Source: Deltaproteobacteria bacterium
GTDB taxonomy: Bacteria > Myxococcota_A > Polyangia > Haliangiales > Haliangiaceae
Reading direction: 5' to 3'
NCBI GenBank assembly: GCA_021413675.1
Contig: JAIOQA010000367.1
Coordinates: 1 to 64,000, forward strand
Length of the DNA: 64,000 bases
Notes under the pieces: generated by a model
Told to the model about the DNA's origin: nothing
What the model saw: only the letters and a program-made list of their open reading frames with translations
The model's database searches: none
Part shown: in pieces, positions 37,101-46,914 of the stretch
Numbering within the stretch: the stretch's first letter is position 1
How the letters are laid out: each line of letters starts with the position of its first letter
Made by a program: the position numbers and the translations under genes

Positions 37101-38805
37101 CGACCTGCTCGACTTCTCGAAGATCGCGTCGGGGCGGCTGTCGCTCGAGCACGCCGACTTTTCGCTGCGCGCCGCGGTCGGCGACACGCTGCGCGCGCTT
37201 GCGGTGCGCGCGCACCGCAAGGGGCTCGAGCTGCGGTGTCGCGTGCAGCCGGAGGTGCCCGACGCGCTCGCGGGCGACGCCGGTCGACTGCGCCAGGTCC
37301 TCATGAACCTGGTGGGCAACGCGATCAAGTTCACGCCGCGCGGGGAGGTCGAGGTCGACGTCGATCTCGCGACCGCGTCGTCCGCGGGGCCCGCGGTGCC
37401 GTTGAACTTCACCGTGCGCGACACCGGCATCGGCATCGCACGGGACAAGCAGGCGGCGATCTTCGAGGCCTTCGAGCAAGCGGACGCGTCGACGACGCGC
37501 AACTACGGCGGCACCGGGCTCGGTCTCACGATCTCCGCCCGGCTCGCGAGCCTCATGGACGGCGGCATCACGGTCCAGAGCGCGCCGGGATGCGGCAGCA
37601 CGTTCCGGTTCACCGCCCGGTTCGCGCGGACGATGGGCCCCGCCGCGGCGACGGTCTCGCCCGAGCGCCTCGCCGACCTGCGGGTGCTCGTGGTCGACGA
37701 CGACGCGGCCTCGCGGCGCCTGCTCGTCGAGTGGCTGGCGAGCTGGCGCATGCAGCCCGCGTCGGTCACCGGCGCCACGGAAGCGCTGGCCGCGCTGACC
37801 AGCGCGCAGGGCGCTCGGGCGCCGTTCGCCGTGGTGTTGCTCGACGCGCGCGTGCCCGAGTTCGACCGGATCGCGCTGGCGGCGGAGGTCCGGCGGCGGT
37901 GGGAGACCGGCGCGCCGCGGGTGATCCAGCTGCGCACGCCGGTGCAGCAATCGGAGCTGCTCGAGGCGATCTGGGCGGCGATGAACCTCGAGCTCACGGC
38001 CCCGACCCGATCCACGGGTCGCCGGCCCGAACACGCGCGCCCGCTGCGCGTCCTCGTCGCCGAGGACAACGAGCTCAACGTGACGCTCTTGCGGGAGCTC
38101 CTGGCCCAGCGCGGACACCGCGCGCAGTTCGCTGGTGACGGGCGGACCGCGCTGGCGCTGGCGCTGCAGGGCGACCTCGACCTGATGCTGCTCGATCTCC
38201 ACATGCCGGAGCTCGACGGCTTCGAGGTGGTCCAGGCGATCCGCGACCACGAGCGCGGCACGGGGCAGCACCTGCGGATCATCGCGCTCACGGCGCGCTC
38301 GTCGGCGCAGGATCGCGCGCGGTGCCTCATCGCCGGGATGGACGAGTTCCTGGCCAAGCCGATCGAGGCCGCGGTCCTGTGGGCGGTCATGGAGCGCGTG
38401 GAGGTCGACCCGCTCGCCGCGCCAGCGCCAGCGCCGCGGGCCGCGGAGCCCGGGCTGCTCGACGCGCAGGCGATCCTGCGCGCGTGCGGACGGCATGCCG
38501 CGGCCCTGGAGCGGCTGCGCCTGGTGTTCCGGCGGAGCCTGCCGGCGCAGAGCGGGCGGCTCCGCGCGGCGCTGGCGCGCGCCGATCTGCGGGAGCTGCG
38601 CGAGGCCGCGCACCAGCTGACGGCGACGGTCGGTCCGTTCTCGACGGTGACCGCCGGCGTCGCCTCGGCGCTGGAGGACGCGGCGGTGCGCGGGGAAGGC
38701 GAGCGCTGCGCGGCGCTCGCGACGCGGCTCGACGCGCTGTGCGACGCGCTACTCGACGCGACGGTGACGCTATCGATCGATGCGCTGGCGCCGGCGCTGG
38801 CGTAG
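34117..38805 (+). CDS. Hybrid sensor histidine kinase with seven PAS domains, two receivers and Hpt
   Basis: 1562 residues from ATG 34117, preceded by a G-rich ribosome site. Seven successive PAS/PAC units can be counted by their ends (VDVTRLKQ, LDIQELRA, IDVTRIKQ, VDITQLKH, IDITDRRL, QDITERKA, VDITRLKA). Then HisKA with His in NVSHEIRTPMN (about residue 950), HATPase (NAIKFTPRG, GTGLGLTIS), receiver 1 (LLDARVPEF; its conserved Lys is replaced in LRTPVQQSE), intact receiver 2 (LLDLHMPELDGFE, FLAKPIE) and a C-terminal Hpt (EAAHQLTATVG). No transmembrane segment is seen, so a cytoplasmic sensor. No adjacent response regulator; the orphan NtrC-type regulator at 42924 is a candidate partner. Confidence 0.95.
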   Translation: MTIDATERAELEQLRLATRLSGVATWNVELEGGALAGARLGVGTSVFESIGYARGEAPATLDAGLALAIHPGDRARVVASLQACLDGATAQFEVEYRARHKDGSLRWKLGRGVVIRDAAGRPARIAGTSVDVTRLKQVEADARDASARLEVAAELAGFAVTECDLRGAGDAEEAMVMIGSDLDRQRRWPPARAHDDFRETIVAEDLPHITIAVDACLRGIAPDPLVQYRQRNPRDGAVRWRLGRGRCYFDETGAPVRYIGVSLDIQELRAAQEEARRAVEQQQLATRLSGVSPWTIELDDGDVARAARSAVASAILGEDRARFLRDLAACVEGDAEQMDGEYRVRHPDGTLRHHLTRGVVERDARGRATRITGVSIDVTRIKQAEEEVRVAEELAHRAAQQLRVATEFSGVGAWGYELIDGDLARATSIFAVDGVVASLGYEPDDVPRDIAGRLRAVVVSDDQARMQQALEDCATGKTPQFEAEARFVRKDGTIVWRLARGVAIRDAMGGPVTFMGTAVDITQLKHTQAELERVKDRLELAVAGSKAATWDIELPADGDVSRSRAVYNNVWELLGYERAPVGAGVDAALVDAMVPAARDALMAQILSFLAGPGRAWEQEVCVAHRSGAPLWLLTRGVVARDAGGRPTRFTGTAIDITDRRLVEAALQASEQRFRGTFENAAVGMILTDPDGRLVEYNARFCEFLGYTREELRGREFVELMLPDEAADDLDRQRRVVRGDIPSFTRDKRYARKDGTIVWGNITVSVIQRHADGTPVHVMGILQDITERKALQVAIEHAHARVELALRGSDIAVYHGDFRDGDLARTRWTYFNMWEPLGFDAASVPDGASQRMGLAIHPDDRAAVVAQFQAAVQRRSRDWYVEHRVLHRDGTVLWRLARGTLVFDDAGALRSMVGTEVDITRLKAIEDELQRAREAAEAANRAKDEFLANVSHEIRTPMNAILGMTELALDSAPSEHQRQLLTTVRSAATNLLAIINDLLDFSKIASGRLSLEHADFSLRAAVGDTLRALAVRAHRKGLELRCRVQPEVPDALAGDAGRLRQVLMNLVGNAIKFTPRGEVEVDVDLATASSAGPAVPLNFTVRDTGIGIARDKQAAIFEAFEQADASTTRNYGGTGLGLTISARLASLMDGGITVQSAPGCGSTFRFTARFARTMGPAAATVSPERLADLRVLVVDDDAASRRLLVEWLASWRMQPASVTGATEALAALTSAQGARAPFAVVLLDARVPEFDRIALAAEVRRRWETGAPRVIQLRTPVQQSELLEAIWAAMNLELTAPTRSTGRRPEHARPLRVLVAEDNELNVTLLRELLAQRGHRAQFAGDGRTALALALQGDLDLMLLDLHMPELDGFEVVQAIRDHERGTGQHLRIIALTARSSAQDRARCLIAGMDEFLAKPIEAAVLWAVMERVEVDPLAAPAPAPRAAEPGLLDAQAILRACGRHAAALERLRLVFRRSLPAQSGRLRAALARADLRELREAAHQLTATVGPFSTVTAGVASALEDAAVRGEGERCAALATRLDALCDALLDATVTLSIDALAPALA

Positions 38806-38815
38806 GCGCGCGTCG

Positions 38816-39148
38816 CTAGGGCGCGTGGTAGTGCACCGGCGGCGCCTCGCCGGCGAACGCGGCGAGCTCGTCGAGGCTCGCGTCGTCGGGGTAGCAGTAC
38901 GCCCAGGCCTCGCCGGGCTCGAACGAGCGGATCACGGGGTGGCTGCGGGCGCGCGCGTGCTTGCTCGCGTGCCGGTTGGGCGAGCTATCACAACACCCGA
39001 CGTGCCCGCAGGTCAGGCAAAGGCGGAGGTGGACCCAGCGAGCCCCGATCGCGAGGCAGTCGACACAGCCGAGCGCGCTCGGGGTCACGCCATGATCGCG
39101 ATGGAGGACGGCGGCGAGGTGACGGCAGGGCGCTTGCGGATCGGGCAC
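38816..39148 (-). CDS. UBP-type zinc-finger protein
   Basis: 110 residues. Cys/His pattern of the UBP-type zinc finger: CRHL, CVDCLAIG, WVHLRLCLTCGHVGCCDSS, HASKHARARSHPV, then a region ending EAWAYCYPDD. In eukaryotes this fold binds ubiquitin C-termini; bacterial stand-alone copies are of unknown role. The gene starts 11 bp after the dps stop and is probably cotranscribed with dps. Confidence 0.88.
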   Translation of the reverse strand: MPDPQAPCRHLAAVLHRDHGVTPSALGCVDCLAIGARWVHLRLCLTCGHVGCCDSSPNRHASKHARARSHPVIRSFEPGEAWAYCYPDDASLDELAAFAGEAPPVHYHAP

Positions 39149-39159
39149 GGCGATCCCTT

Positions 39160-39735
39160 CTAGCGCGCGCGGACCAGCGGGGTGTCGACGAGGTGCTCGC
39201 TCACGAACCAGACCTGGGCCTCGTTGGCGCGCACGACCTCGCTGATGACCAGATCGGCGGTGCCGTCGTCGCCCAGCTCGGCCGCCTTGCGCGCGAGGGC
39301 GCGCGCCGCGATCAAGATGTGCTGGTGCGCCTCGAGCAAGCGCGACACCTGCACGGGCACCTCCTCGCGGCCGCGCGGCGGTGACTCGATCCGCGTCAGC
39401 TGCGCGACGTCGCTCGCCATCGCGATCGCGATGCCGCCGAGGGTCTGGACCCGCTCGGCGAGCTCGTCGACGATCTCGGTCTGGACGCTGGCGTGCTTGT
39501 CGAACAGCAAGTGCAGCTCGTAGAAGGTCGGGCCCGACACCTGCCAGTGATGCTTCTTGTACATGTCGCGCAGCGAGATCGAGTCCGCGAGGATCTGGTT
39601 GAGGCCGGCGACCGACACCGCGCGCGCCTCGTCGCTGAGGCCCAGCGGATATCGGGTCAAGGTGCCGTAGGCCTGGATCTCCTTGCCGCGCTGGCCGAGG
39701 ATCGGCTGGGCTTCCACGGGTTGCTTCGTGCTCAT
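39160..39735 (-). CDS. dps: Dps-family DNA-binding ferritin-like protein
   Basis: 191 residues from ATG 39735, with AAAGGACTC as ribosome site. A four-helix bundle with the inter-subunit ferroxidase ligands: [27 protein letters not shown] and [10 protein letters not shown]. It stores iron, removes peroxide and compacts DNA in starvation. The frame remains open upstream (to 40620) but without coding character. A sigma54-type promoter lies 37-52 bp upstream. First of a two-gene unit with the UBP zinc-finger protein. Confidence 0.95.
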   Translation of the reverse strand: MSTKQPVEAQPILGQRGKEIQAYGTLTRYPLGLSDEARAVSVAGLNQILADSISLRDMYKKHHWQVSGPTFYELHLLFDKHASVQTEIVDELAERVQTLGGIAIAMASDVAQLTRIESPPRGREEVPVQVSRLLEAHQHILIAARALARKAAELGDDGTADLVISEVVRANEAQVWFVSEHLVDTPLVRAR

Positions 39736-39771
39736 GGCGAGTCCTTTGTCAGGGTTGTCATGCAGGTCCAA

Positions 39772-39787
39772 AGCAGGTCGCGTGCCG
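39772..39787 (-). promoter_or_regulatory. Sigma54-type promoter, dps
   Basis: Minus strand CGGCACGCGACCTGCT: full GGCACG -24 element, then CTGCT, with GG-N10-GC spacing. Predicted start near 39761, giving a 26-base leader with the AAAGGAC ribosome site. Confidence 0.65.
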
Positions 39788-39846
39788 GACGGGGCGCGGG
39801 CGCGCCCGCCTGCGGATCGCGGCGCGAGGGCGCGCGCGGGTGAACA

Positions 39847-39886
39847 TTGGCCACGCGGTGACCGCGGGTTGGCCGGGGTGGCCAGG
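39847..39886. promoter_or_regulatory. Candidate enhancer between dps and thiolase
   Basis: TTGGCCACG (39847), TTGGCCG (39869) and GTGGCCAGG (39878). TGG cores are 22 and 9 bases apart, similar to the 23/11 spacing at 44424-44473. Located about 90-120 bp from both divergent predicted starts. Confidence 0.45.
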
Positions 39887-39961
39887 CTCGAGCCACCCCG
39901 CGCGCGTGGGTGCCGTGCGCCGCGCCGTGCGCCGCGCCCGTGCTCCGCGCGCACGCGATCG

Positions 39962-39977
39962 CGGCCTCGTTCGTGCA
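39962..39977 (+). promoter_or_regulatory. Possible sigma54-type promoter, thiolase gene
   Basis: CGGCCTCGTTCGTGCA: GG-N10-GC with a good TGCA -12 element but a weaker -24 element (GGCCT). Predicted start near 39988, before AAGGAG and ATG 40022. Confidence 0.4.
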
Positions 39978-40021
39978 ACGCGCCCGACCCGAGTCGATCA
40001 CCACGATCGAAAGGAGCCGCC

Positions 40022-41257
<1,236 letters not shown>

Positions 41258-41274
41258 CGAGGGTGTCGATCGCG

Positions 41275-41448
41275 TCACGCCGGCGCGATCGGATCGTCGA
41301 TGCCCTCGTCTCCGTGCGCGAGATCGCCATCGGGACGCGCGTCCTTCGGGCCGCGACGATCGCGCCTCTCGGGCGCGTTCGAGCCCGGCTCGGCGTCGCC
41401 GGGTGATGAGGTCCTCGCGGGTTCACGGGTGCGCATGAGTTTCCACAT
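41275..41448 (-). CDS. Small charged protein (57 residues), sigma54-type promoter
   Basis: ATG 41448 (MWKLMRTREP), stop at 41275, rich in Asp, Arg and Pro, ending DDPIAPA. GGGAG lies 5-10 bases upstream. A very good sigma54-type element (41461-41476) predicts a start near 41450, so either a leaderless message from 41448 or a start at the second ATG (41436). Third positions are mostly G/C, as in real genes here. No homologue recognised. Confidence 0.5.
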   Translation of the reverse strand: MWKLMRTREPARTSSPGDAEPGSNAPERRDRRGPKDARPDGDLAHGDEGIDDPIAPA

Positions 41449-41460
41449 GGCCTGACTCCC

Positions 41461-41476
41461 AGCAGCCCGTGTGCCA
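41461..41476 (-). promoter_or_regulatory. Sigma54-type promoter, small protein gene
   Basis: Minus strand TGGCACACGGGCTGCT: complete TGGCAC -24 element and CTGCT -12 element with correct spacing. The best match in the window. Confidence 0.65.
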
Positions 41477-41506
41477 GGGCTGCATGAAGCGAACGGTCAC
41501 GCGCGC

Positions 41507-41695
41507 TCACCTCGGTTTGGCGCGGCCGACCCGGCGGTGCTCGAGCGAGCCGCCGTGCTCGACGCCGGCCGCGATCGCGGCCTCGTCGACGACGATGTCG
41601 TCAGGGTTGTGCAGCCGATCGGTCTGCACGAGTGGCCGCACGACCAGCGGGCGGTCGTCGTCGGCGGGGGGCCTGGTTCGCGAACGGGTGGACAT
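41507..41695 (-). CDS. Small hypothetical protein (62 residues)
   Basis: ATG 41695 preceded by AAAGGACTC, the same ribosome-site sequence as dps. Sequence MSTRSRTRPPADDDRPLVV then HNPDDIVVDEAAIAAGVEHG, basic at both ends. Lies 50 bp after the TlpA-like gene on the same strand, so probably cotranscribed. No family recognised. Confidence 0.55.
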   Translation of the reverse strand: MSTRSRTRPPADDDRPLVVRPLVQTDRLHNPDDIVVDEAAIAAGVEHGGSLEHRRVGRAKPR

Positions 41696-41745
41696 GAGCG
41701 ACGAGTCCTTTCGTGGAGAGTTCGTGGCCACGCGCTGCGTGGCCA

Positions 41746-42774
41746 TCATCCAAACGTGAACGAGAAGACCTCGAGCCCGGGCTCGAGGAGCTGGAGCTCG
41801 ACCTCGCGATCGCGGACCGGCCCGGGCTGCCGGACCACCTGATACAGCCGCGGTTCGGTGACGAGGATGTCACCGGCGGGGGCGACGTCCTCGCCGCGGG
41901 CCGCCCCGAGCGGGGCGCCGTCGAGGGTGATCCGGACGCGCACCGCCGCGCCGGCGCGCGCCGGGCCCATCACGATGTGGAGGTCCCGCGCGTGGAAGCG
42001 CACGACGATCCGCGCCCCGGCCTCATCGCCGACCGCTGACTCGCGCCGGATCGTCCACGCGCCTGTGGTGCTCCACGCATCGTGCGGCGGCGCCGCGCGC
42101 GCGGCGCCGACATAGATCTCCGACGTCTGCAGGTCGTCCCAGTCGGGCGCGGCCTCCAGGCCACGAGCCTCGACCGCGACCGGTTCGCCGCCCGCCGATC
42201 GATCGCCGACCTCGGCGAGCAACTGCCGGATGACGCGTTCCGATGCGTCGTATTCGCCTTCGCCGAACACGTGATGTCGAATACGCCCACGCGCGTCGAC
42301 GAAGTAGAGCGCAGGCCAGTAGAGGTTGTGGAACGCGTTCCAGATCGCATGGCTGCTATCGATCGCGATCGGATACGTGATCCGCATCGCGTCGGCGGCG
42401 CGCTGCACGCGCGCCGCATCGCGCTCGAAGCCGAACTCGGGCGTGTGAACGCCGATCACGACCAGCCCGCGATCGCGATACCGGTCGGCCCATGCCCGCA
42501 CGTACGGGAGCTGCCGACGCCAGTTGATGCACGAGAACGTCCAGAACTCGACGACGACGACTTTCCCGCGCAATCCGGCCGCGCTCAGTGGCGCCGTGTT
42601 GATCCAGCCGGTCGCGCCGTCGAACGACGGCATCGCGCCCTCGAACGAACGCGGGAATGCCGGGCGCTCCTCGTCGGGCTCGTCGCCGAGCCCGTAGCGC
42701 CCACTGACGCCAAGCGCGGCGCCGAGCGCAGCCGCGACCCCGACCGTGCCACCGACGAGTCCTCGCCTGGTCAT
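41746..42774 (-). CDS. TlpA/DipZ-like thioredoxin-fold exported protein with CINW active site
   Basis: 342 residues from ATG 42774. An N-terminal signal or anchor (MTRRGLVGGTVGVAAALGAALG) is followed by the thioredoxin domain of the DipZ C-terminus: WINTAPLSAAGLRGKVVVVEFWTFSCINWRR, then VVIGVHTPEFGFE. In DipZ the motif is CINC; here the second Cys is Trp, so no dithiol exchange is possible, though a single-Cys function is. The C-terminal 130 residues are a beta domain as in DipZ relatives. A sigma54-type element sits at 42787-42802. Confidence 0.88.
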   Translation of the reverse strand: MTRRGLVGGTVGVAAALGAALGVSGRYGLGDEPDEERPAFPRSFEGAMPSFDGATGWINTAPLSAAGLRGKVVVVEFWTFSCINWRRQLPYVRAWADRYRDRGLVVIGVHTPEFGFERDAARVQRAADAMRITYPIAIDSSHAIWNAFHNLYWPALYFVDARGRIRHHVFGEGEYDASERVIRQLLAEVGDRSAGGEPVAVEARGLEAAPDWDDLQTSEIYVGAARAAPPHDAWSTTGAWTIRRESAVGDEAGARIVVRFHARDLHIVMGPARAGAAVRVRITLDGAPLGAARGEDVAPAGDILVTEPRLYQVVRQPGPVRDREVELQLLEPGLEVFSFTFG

Positions 42775-42786
42775 GCGCGCCACTGG

Positions 42787-42802
42787 TGCACGCGCGGTGC
42801 CA
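42787..42802 (-). promoter_or_regulatory. Sigma54-type promoter, TlpA-like gene
   Basis: Minus strand TGGCACCGCGCGTGCA with GG-N10-GC. The predicted start near 42776 is almost at the ATG (42774), so a leaderless message or a later start codon is implied. Confidence 0.55.
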
Positions 42803-42923
42803 CCGACGTCCTCGCGAGCGCCTGGCGAGCGAGCCCACCAGCGAATCACGCGCAACCGGAACCTCGATCCGGCGCTTGACCCTCCACCACCTCGGCGCGA
42901 GCATCCTGCCGGGGGCGTGTCGC

Positions 42924-44396
<1,473 letters not shown>

Positions 44397-44423
44397 CGCC
44401 GCCGCCGACCAACGTTGCGACAC

Positions 44424-44473
44424 CGTGGCCACGCCTTGGCCGTCGGCGTGGCCACGCCTTGGTCACGCCGTGG
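44424..44473. promoter_or_regulatory. Phased palindromic repeats, candidate enhancer
   Basis: CGTGGCCACGCCTTGG occurs twice (44424-44439 and 44447-44462), with TGGTCACGCCGTGG as a third partial copy (44460-44473). The second lies in a perfect 14-bp palindrome GGCGTGGCCACGCC (44445-44458). TGG cores are 23 and 11 bases apart, near whole helical turns, and 70-115 bp before the predicted sigma54 start at 44541. Confidence 0.6.
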
Positions 44474-44514
44474 TCGCGCTGCGATCGATGACCGCCAGGC
44501 GTGCGGCATCGCCG

Positions 44515-44530
44515 CGGCATGGTCGTTGCT
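44515..44530 (+). promoter_or_regulatory. Sigma54-type promoter, epoxide hydrolase operon
   Basis: CGGCATGGTCGTTGCT with GG-N10-GC and a full TTGCT. Preceded at enhancer distance by the phased repeats at 44424-44473. Predicted start near 44541. Confidence 0.65.
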
Positions 44531-44545
44531 CCGAGCGGCCTCACC

Positions 44546-45859
44546 ATGCTGCGCCATCGCCTCCGCGCTCTCGCCGCGTTCGCTGCCGCCGTCGCGCTGC
44601 CGTCGAGCGGCTGCGACTCCACGACCACCACCAACGCTCGTCCGAAGGAGAACCAGACCGTGAAGCCCACCACCAGCTCTCACCCCAGCGAGGCGGAGGC
44701 GATCCGCCCGTTCACCGTCCACGTGCCGCAGGCGGAGCTCGACGAGCTCCGCCGCCGCGTGCAGGCCACGCGGTGGCCCGACAAGGAGACCGTGGCGGAT
44801 CAGTCGCAGGGCGTGCCGCTCGCGACGCTGAAGCCGCTCGTCGCGTACTGGGGCACCGACTACGACTGGCGCAAGGCCGAGGCCGCGCTCAACGCGTTCC
44901 CGCAGTTCATGACGCGGATCGACGGGCTCGACATCCACTTCATCCACGTGAAGTCCAAGCATCCCAACGCGATGCCGCTCATCATCACGCACGGCTGGCC
45001 GGGGTCGATCTTCGAGCTGACCAAGACGATCGATCCGCTGGTCAACCCGACCGCCCACGGCGGCAAGGCCGAGGACGCGTTCGACGTCGTGATCCCGTCG
45101 ATGCCGGGCTATGGCTTCTCCGAGCGGCCGACCACCACGGGCTGGAACCCCGATCGCATGGGGCGCGCGTGGGACGTGCTGATGAAGCGCCTGGGCTACG
45201 ACCACTACGTCGCCCAGGGCGGCGACTGGGGCTCGGTCGTCGCCGACGTGATGGCGAAGCAGGCGCCGCGCGGGCTGCGCGGGATCCACGTGAACATGCC
45301 GGCCACGATCCCGCCCGCGGTCGCCGAGGCGCTCACGCGCGGCGGCCCACCGCCGGCCGGGCTCGCGCCCGACGAGAAGGCCGCGTACGAGCAGATGGAC
45401 GCCTTCTACAAGCAGGGCGGGGCGTACGGCGCGATGATGGTGACGCGCCCGCAGACGATCGGCTACGCGCTCACCGACTCGCCGGTCGGCCTCGCCGCGT
45501 GGTTCTACGACAAGATGGCGGCGTGGACGTACAGCGGCGGCGATCCCCTCAAGGTCCTGACGCGCGACGAGATCCTCGACGACATCACGCTCTACTGGCT
45601 GACCAACACCGAGACCTCGGGCGCGCGGCTCTACTGGGAGAACAACGCGAACAACTTCAACGCGGTCGACATCGCCATCCCGGCGGCGATCACGGTCTTC
45701 CCCGGTGAGATCTACCGCGCGCCGAAGAGCTGGGCCGAGCAGGCCTATCACAAGCTCATCTACTTCCACGCCGTCGACAAGGGCGGTCACTTCGCAGCGT
45801 GGGAGCAGCCCGAGCTATTCGCGTCGGAGCTGCGCGCGGCGTTCAAGTCGCTGCGCTGA
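44546..45859 (+). CDS. Epoxide-hydrolase-like alpha/beta hydrolase
   Basis: 437 residues from ATG 44546. An N-terminal epoxide hydrolase (EHN) segment (IRPFTVHVPQAELDELRRRV) precedes the alpha/beta domain: HGWPGSIFEL, nucleophile Asp in GGDWGSVV and His in KGGHFAAWE, as in juvenile-hormone/bacterial epoxide hydrolases. ATG 44546 yields a lipoprotein signal (LPSSGC) but lies about 5 bases from the predicted sigma54 start. A GTG at 44660 has a strong AAGGAG and would give a cytoplasmic enzyme, the usual location. Which start is used is open. Confidence 0.9.
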   Translation: MLRHRLRALAAFAAAVALPSSGCDSTTTTNARPKENQTVKPTTSSHPSEAEAIRPFTVHVPQAELDELRRRVQATRWPDKETVADQSQGVPLATLKPLVAYWGTDYDWRKAEAALNAFPQFMTRIDGLDIHFIHVKSKHPNAMPLIITHGWPGSIFELTKTIDPLVNPTAHGGKAEDAFDVVIPSMPGYGFSERPTTTGWNPDRMGRAWDVLMKRLGYDHYVAQGGDWGSVVADVMAKQAPRGLRGIHVNMPATIPPAVAEALTRGGPPPAGLAPDEKAAYEQMDAFYKQGGAYGAMMVTRPQTIGYALTDSPVGLAAWFYDKMAAWTYSGGDPLKVLTRDEILDDITLYWLTNTETSGARLYWENNANNFNAVDIAIPAAITVFPGEIYRAPKSWAEQAYHKLIYFHAVDKGGHFAAWEQPELFASELRAAFKSLR

Positions 45860-45870
45860 TGGAGGCTGCC

Positions 45871-46905
45871 ATGACCGTCATGTCCGACCTCGATGTCATC
45901 GACCGGGACCGGCGGCGCTTCCTGGGCGCCGCCGCGACGGTGGCCACGGCCACGCTCGCCGTCACGCGCGCCGCCGCGGCGCCAGCGCAGCGCGCCGCGC
46001 CCGCGAAGCGCACCGGTGGCTTCGGCGCGATCAAGCAGATCGACGCCGGGCTCCTGAACGTCGGCTACGTCGACGAGGGGCCGGCCAGCGGGCCGCCGGT
46101 GATCCTCCTGCACGGCTGGCCCTACGATATCCACGCGTTCGTCGAGGTGGTGCCGCGGCTAGCCGCCGCGGGCTACCGCGTGATCGTGCCGCACCTGCGC
46201 GGCTACGGGACCACGCGCTTTCGCGCGAGGGACACGTTCCGCAACGGCCAGCAGTCGGCGTTCGGATCCGATCTGATCGCGCTGATGGACGCGCTCCACA
46301 TCGACAAGGCGGTCATCGCGGGCTTCGACTGGGGCGCGCGCACCGCGAACGTCGTCGCCGCGCTGTGGCCGGCGCGCTGCAAGGCGATGGTCGCGGTCAG
46401 CGGCTACATCATCGTGAACCTCGAGGCCAACAAGCTGCCGCTGCCGCCGGCCGCCGAGTACGGGTGGTGGTACCAGTACTACTTCGCGACCGAGCGTGGC
46501 CGGCACGGCTACGACGCGAATCGCCACGACTTCGCGAAGCTGATCTGGAAGCTCGCGTCACCGACGTGGTCGTTCGACGACGCGACCTTCGAGCGCAGCG
46601 CGGCGGCGCTCAGCAACCCCGATCACGTCGACATCGTGATCCACAACTACCGATGGCGCCTGAGCCTCGCCGAGGGCGAGCGGCAGTACGACGCGCTCGA
46701 GGCCAGGCTCGCGGCGCGCCCCGTGATCACGGTGCCCTCGATCACGATCGCGAGCGACTTCGACGGCGGCGCCGCGGATGGCGCCGCGTACAAGAAGCTG
46801 TTCTCTGGACGCCACGAGCACCGGATCCTCGCCGGGGTCGGCCACAACGTGCCGCAGGAGGCGCCCGAGGCGTTCGCGCAGGCGATCCAGGACGTCCTCA
46901 CCTGA
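45871..46905 (+). CDS. Exported alpha/beta hydrolase (epoxide hydrolase/haloalkane dehalogenase-like)
   Basis: 344 residues from ATG 45871, with GGAGG upstream. Tat-like signal DRDRRRFLGAAATVATATLA. Hydrolase motifs: LLHGWPYDIHAFVEV, nucleophile Asp in GFDWGARTAN and His in GVGHNVPQEAPEAF. Asp nucleophiles in this position are typical of epoxide hydrolases and dehalogenases. It starts 11 bp after the preceding epoxide hydrolase, so one operon with two related enzymes, one exported. Confidence 0.9.
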   Translation: MTVMSDLDVIDRDRRRFLGAAATVATATLAVTRAAAAPAQRAAPAKRTGGFGAIKQIDAGLLNVGYVDEGPASGPPVILLHGWPYDIHAFVEVVPRLAAAGYRVIVPHLRGYGTTRFRARDTFRNGQQSAFGSDLIALMDALHIDKAVIAGFDWGARTANVVAALWPARCKAMVAVSGYIIVNLEANKLPLPPAAEYGWWYQYYFATERGRHGYDANRHDFAKLIWKLASPTWSFDDATFERSAAALSNPDHVDIVIHNYRWRLSLAEGERQYDALEARLAARPVITVPSITIASDFDGGAADGAAYKKLFSGRHEHRILAGVGHNVPQEAPEAFAQAIQDVLT

Positions 46906-46914
46906 GCGGGGCGG

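Noticed and set aside
34075-38613. 1512-codon minus-strand ORF opposite the hybrid kinase
   Set aside because: It is the exact antisense of seven PAS domains and the kinase core, Arg/Asp/Val-rich and without any domain; a by-product of GC-rich third positions.
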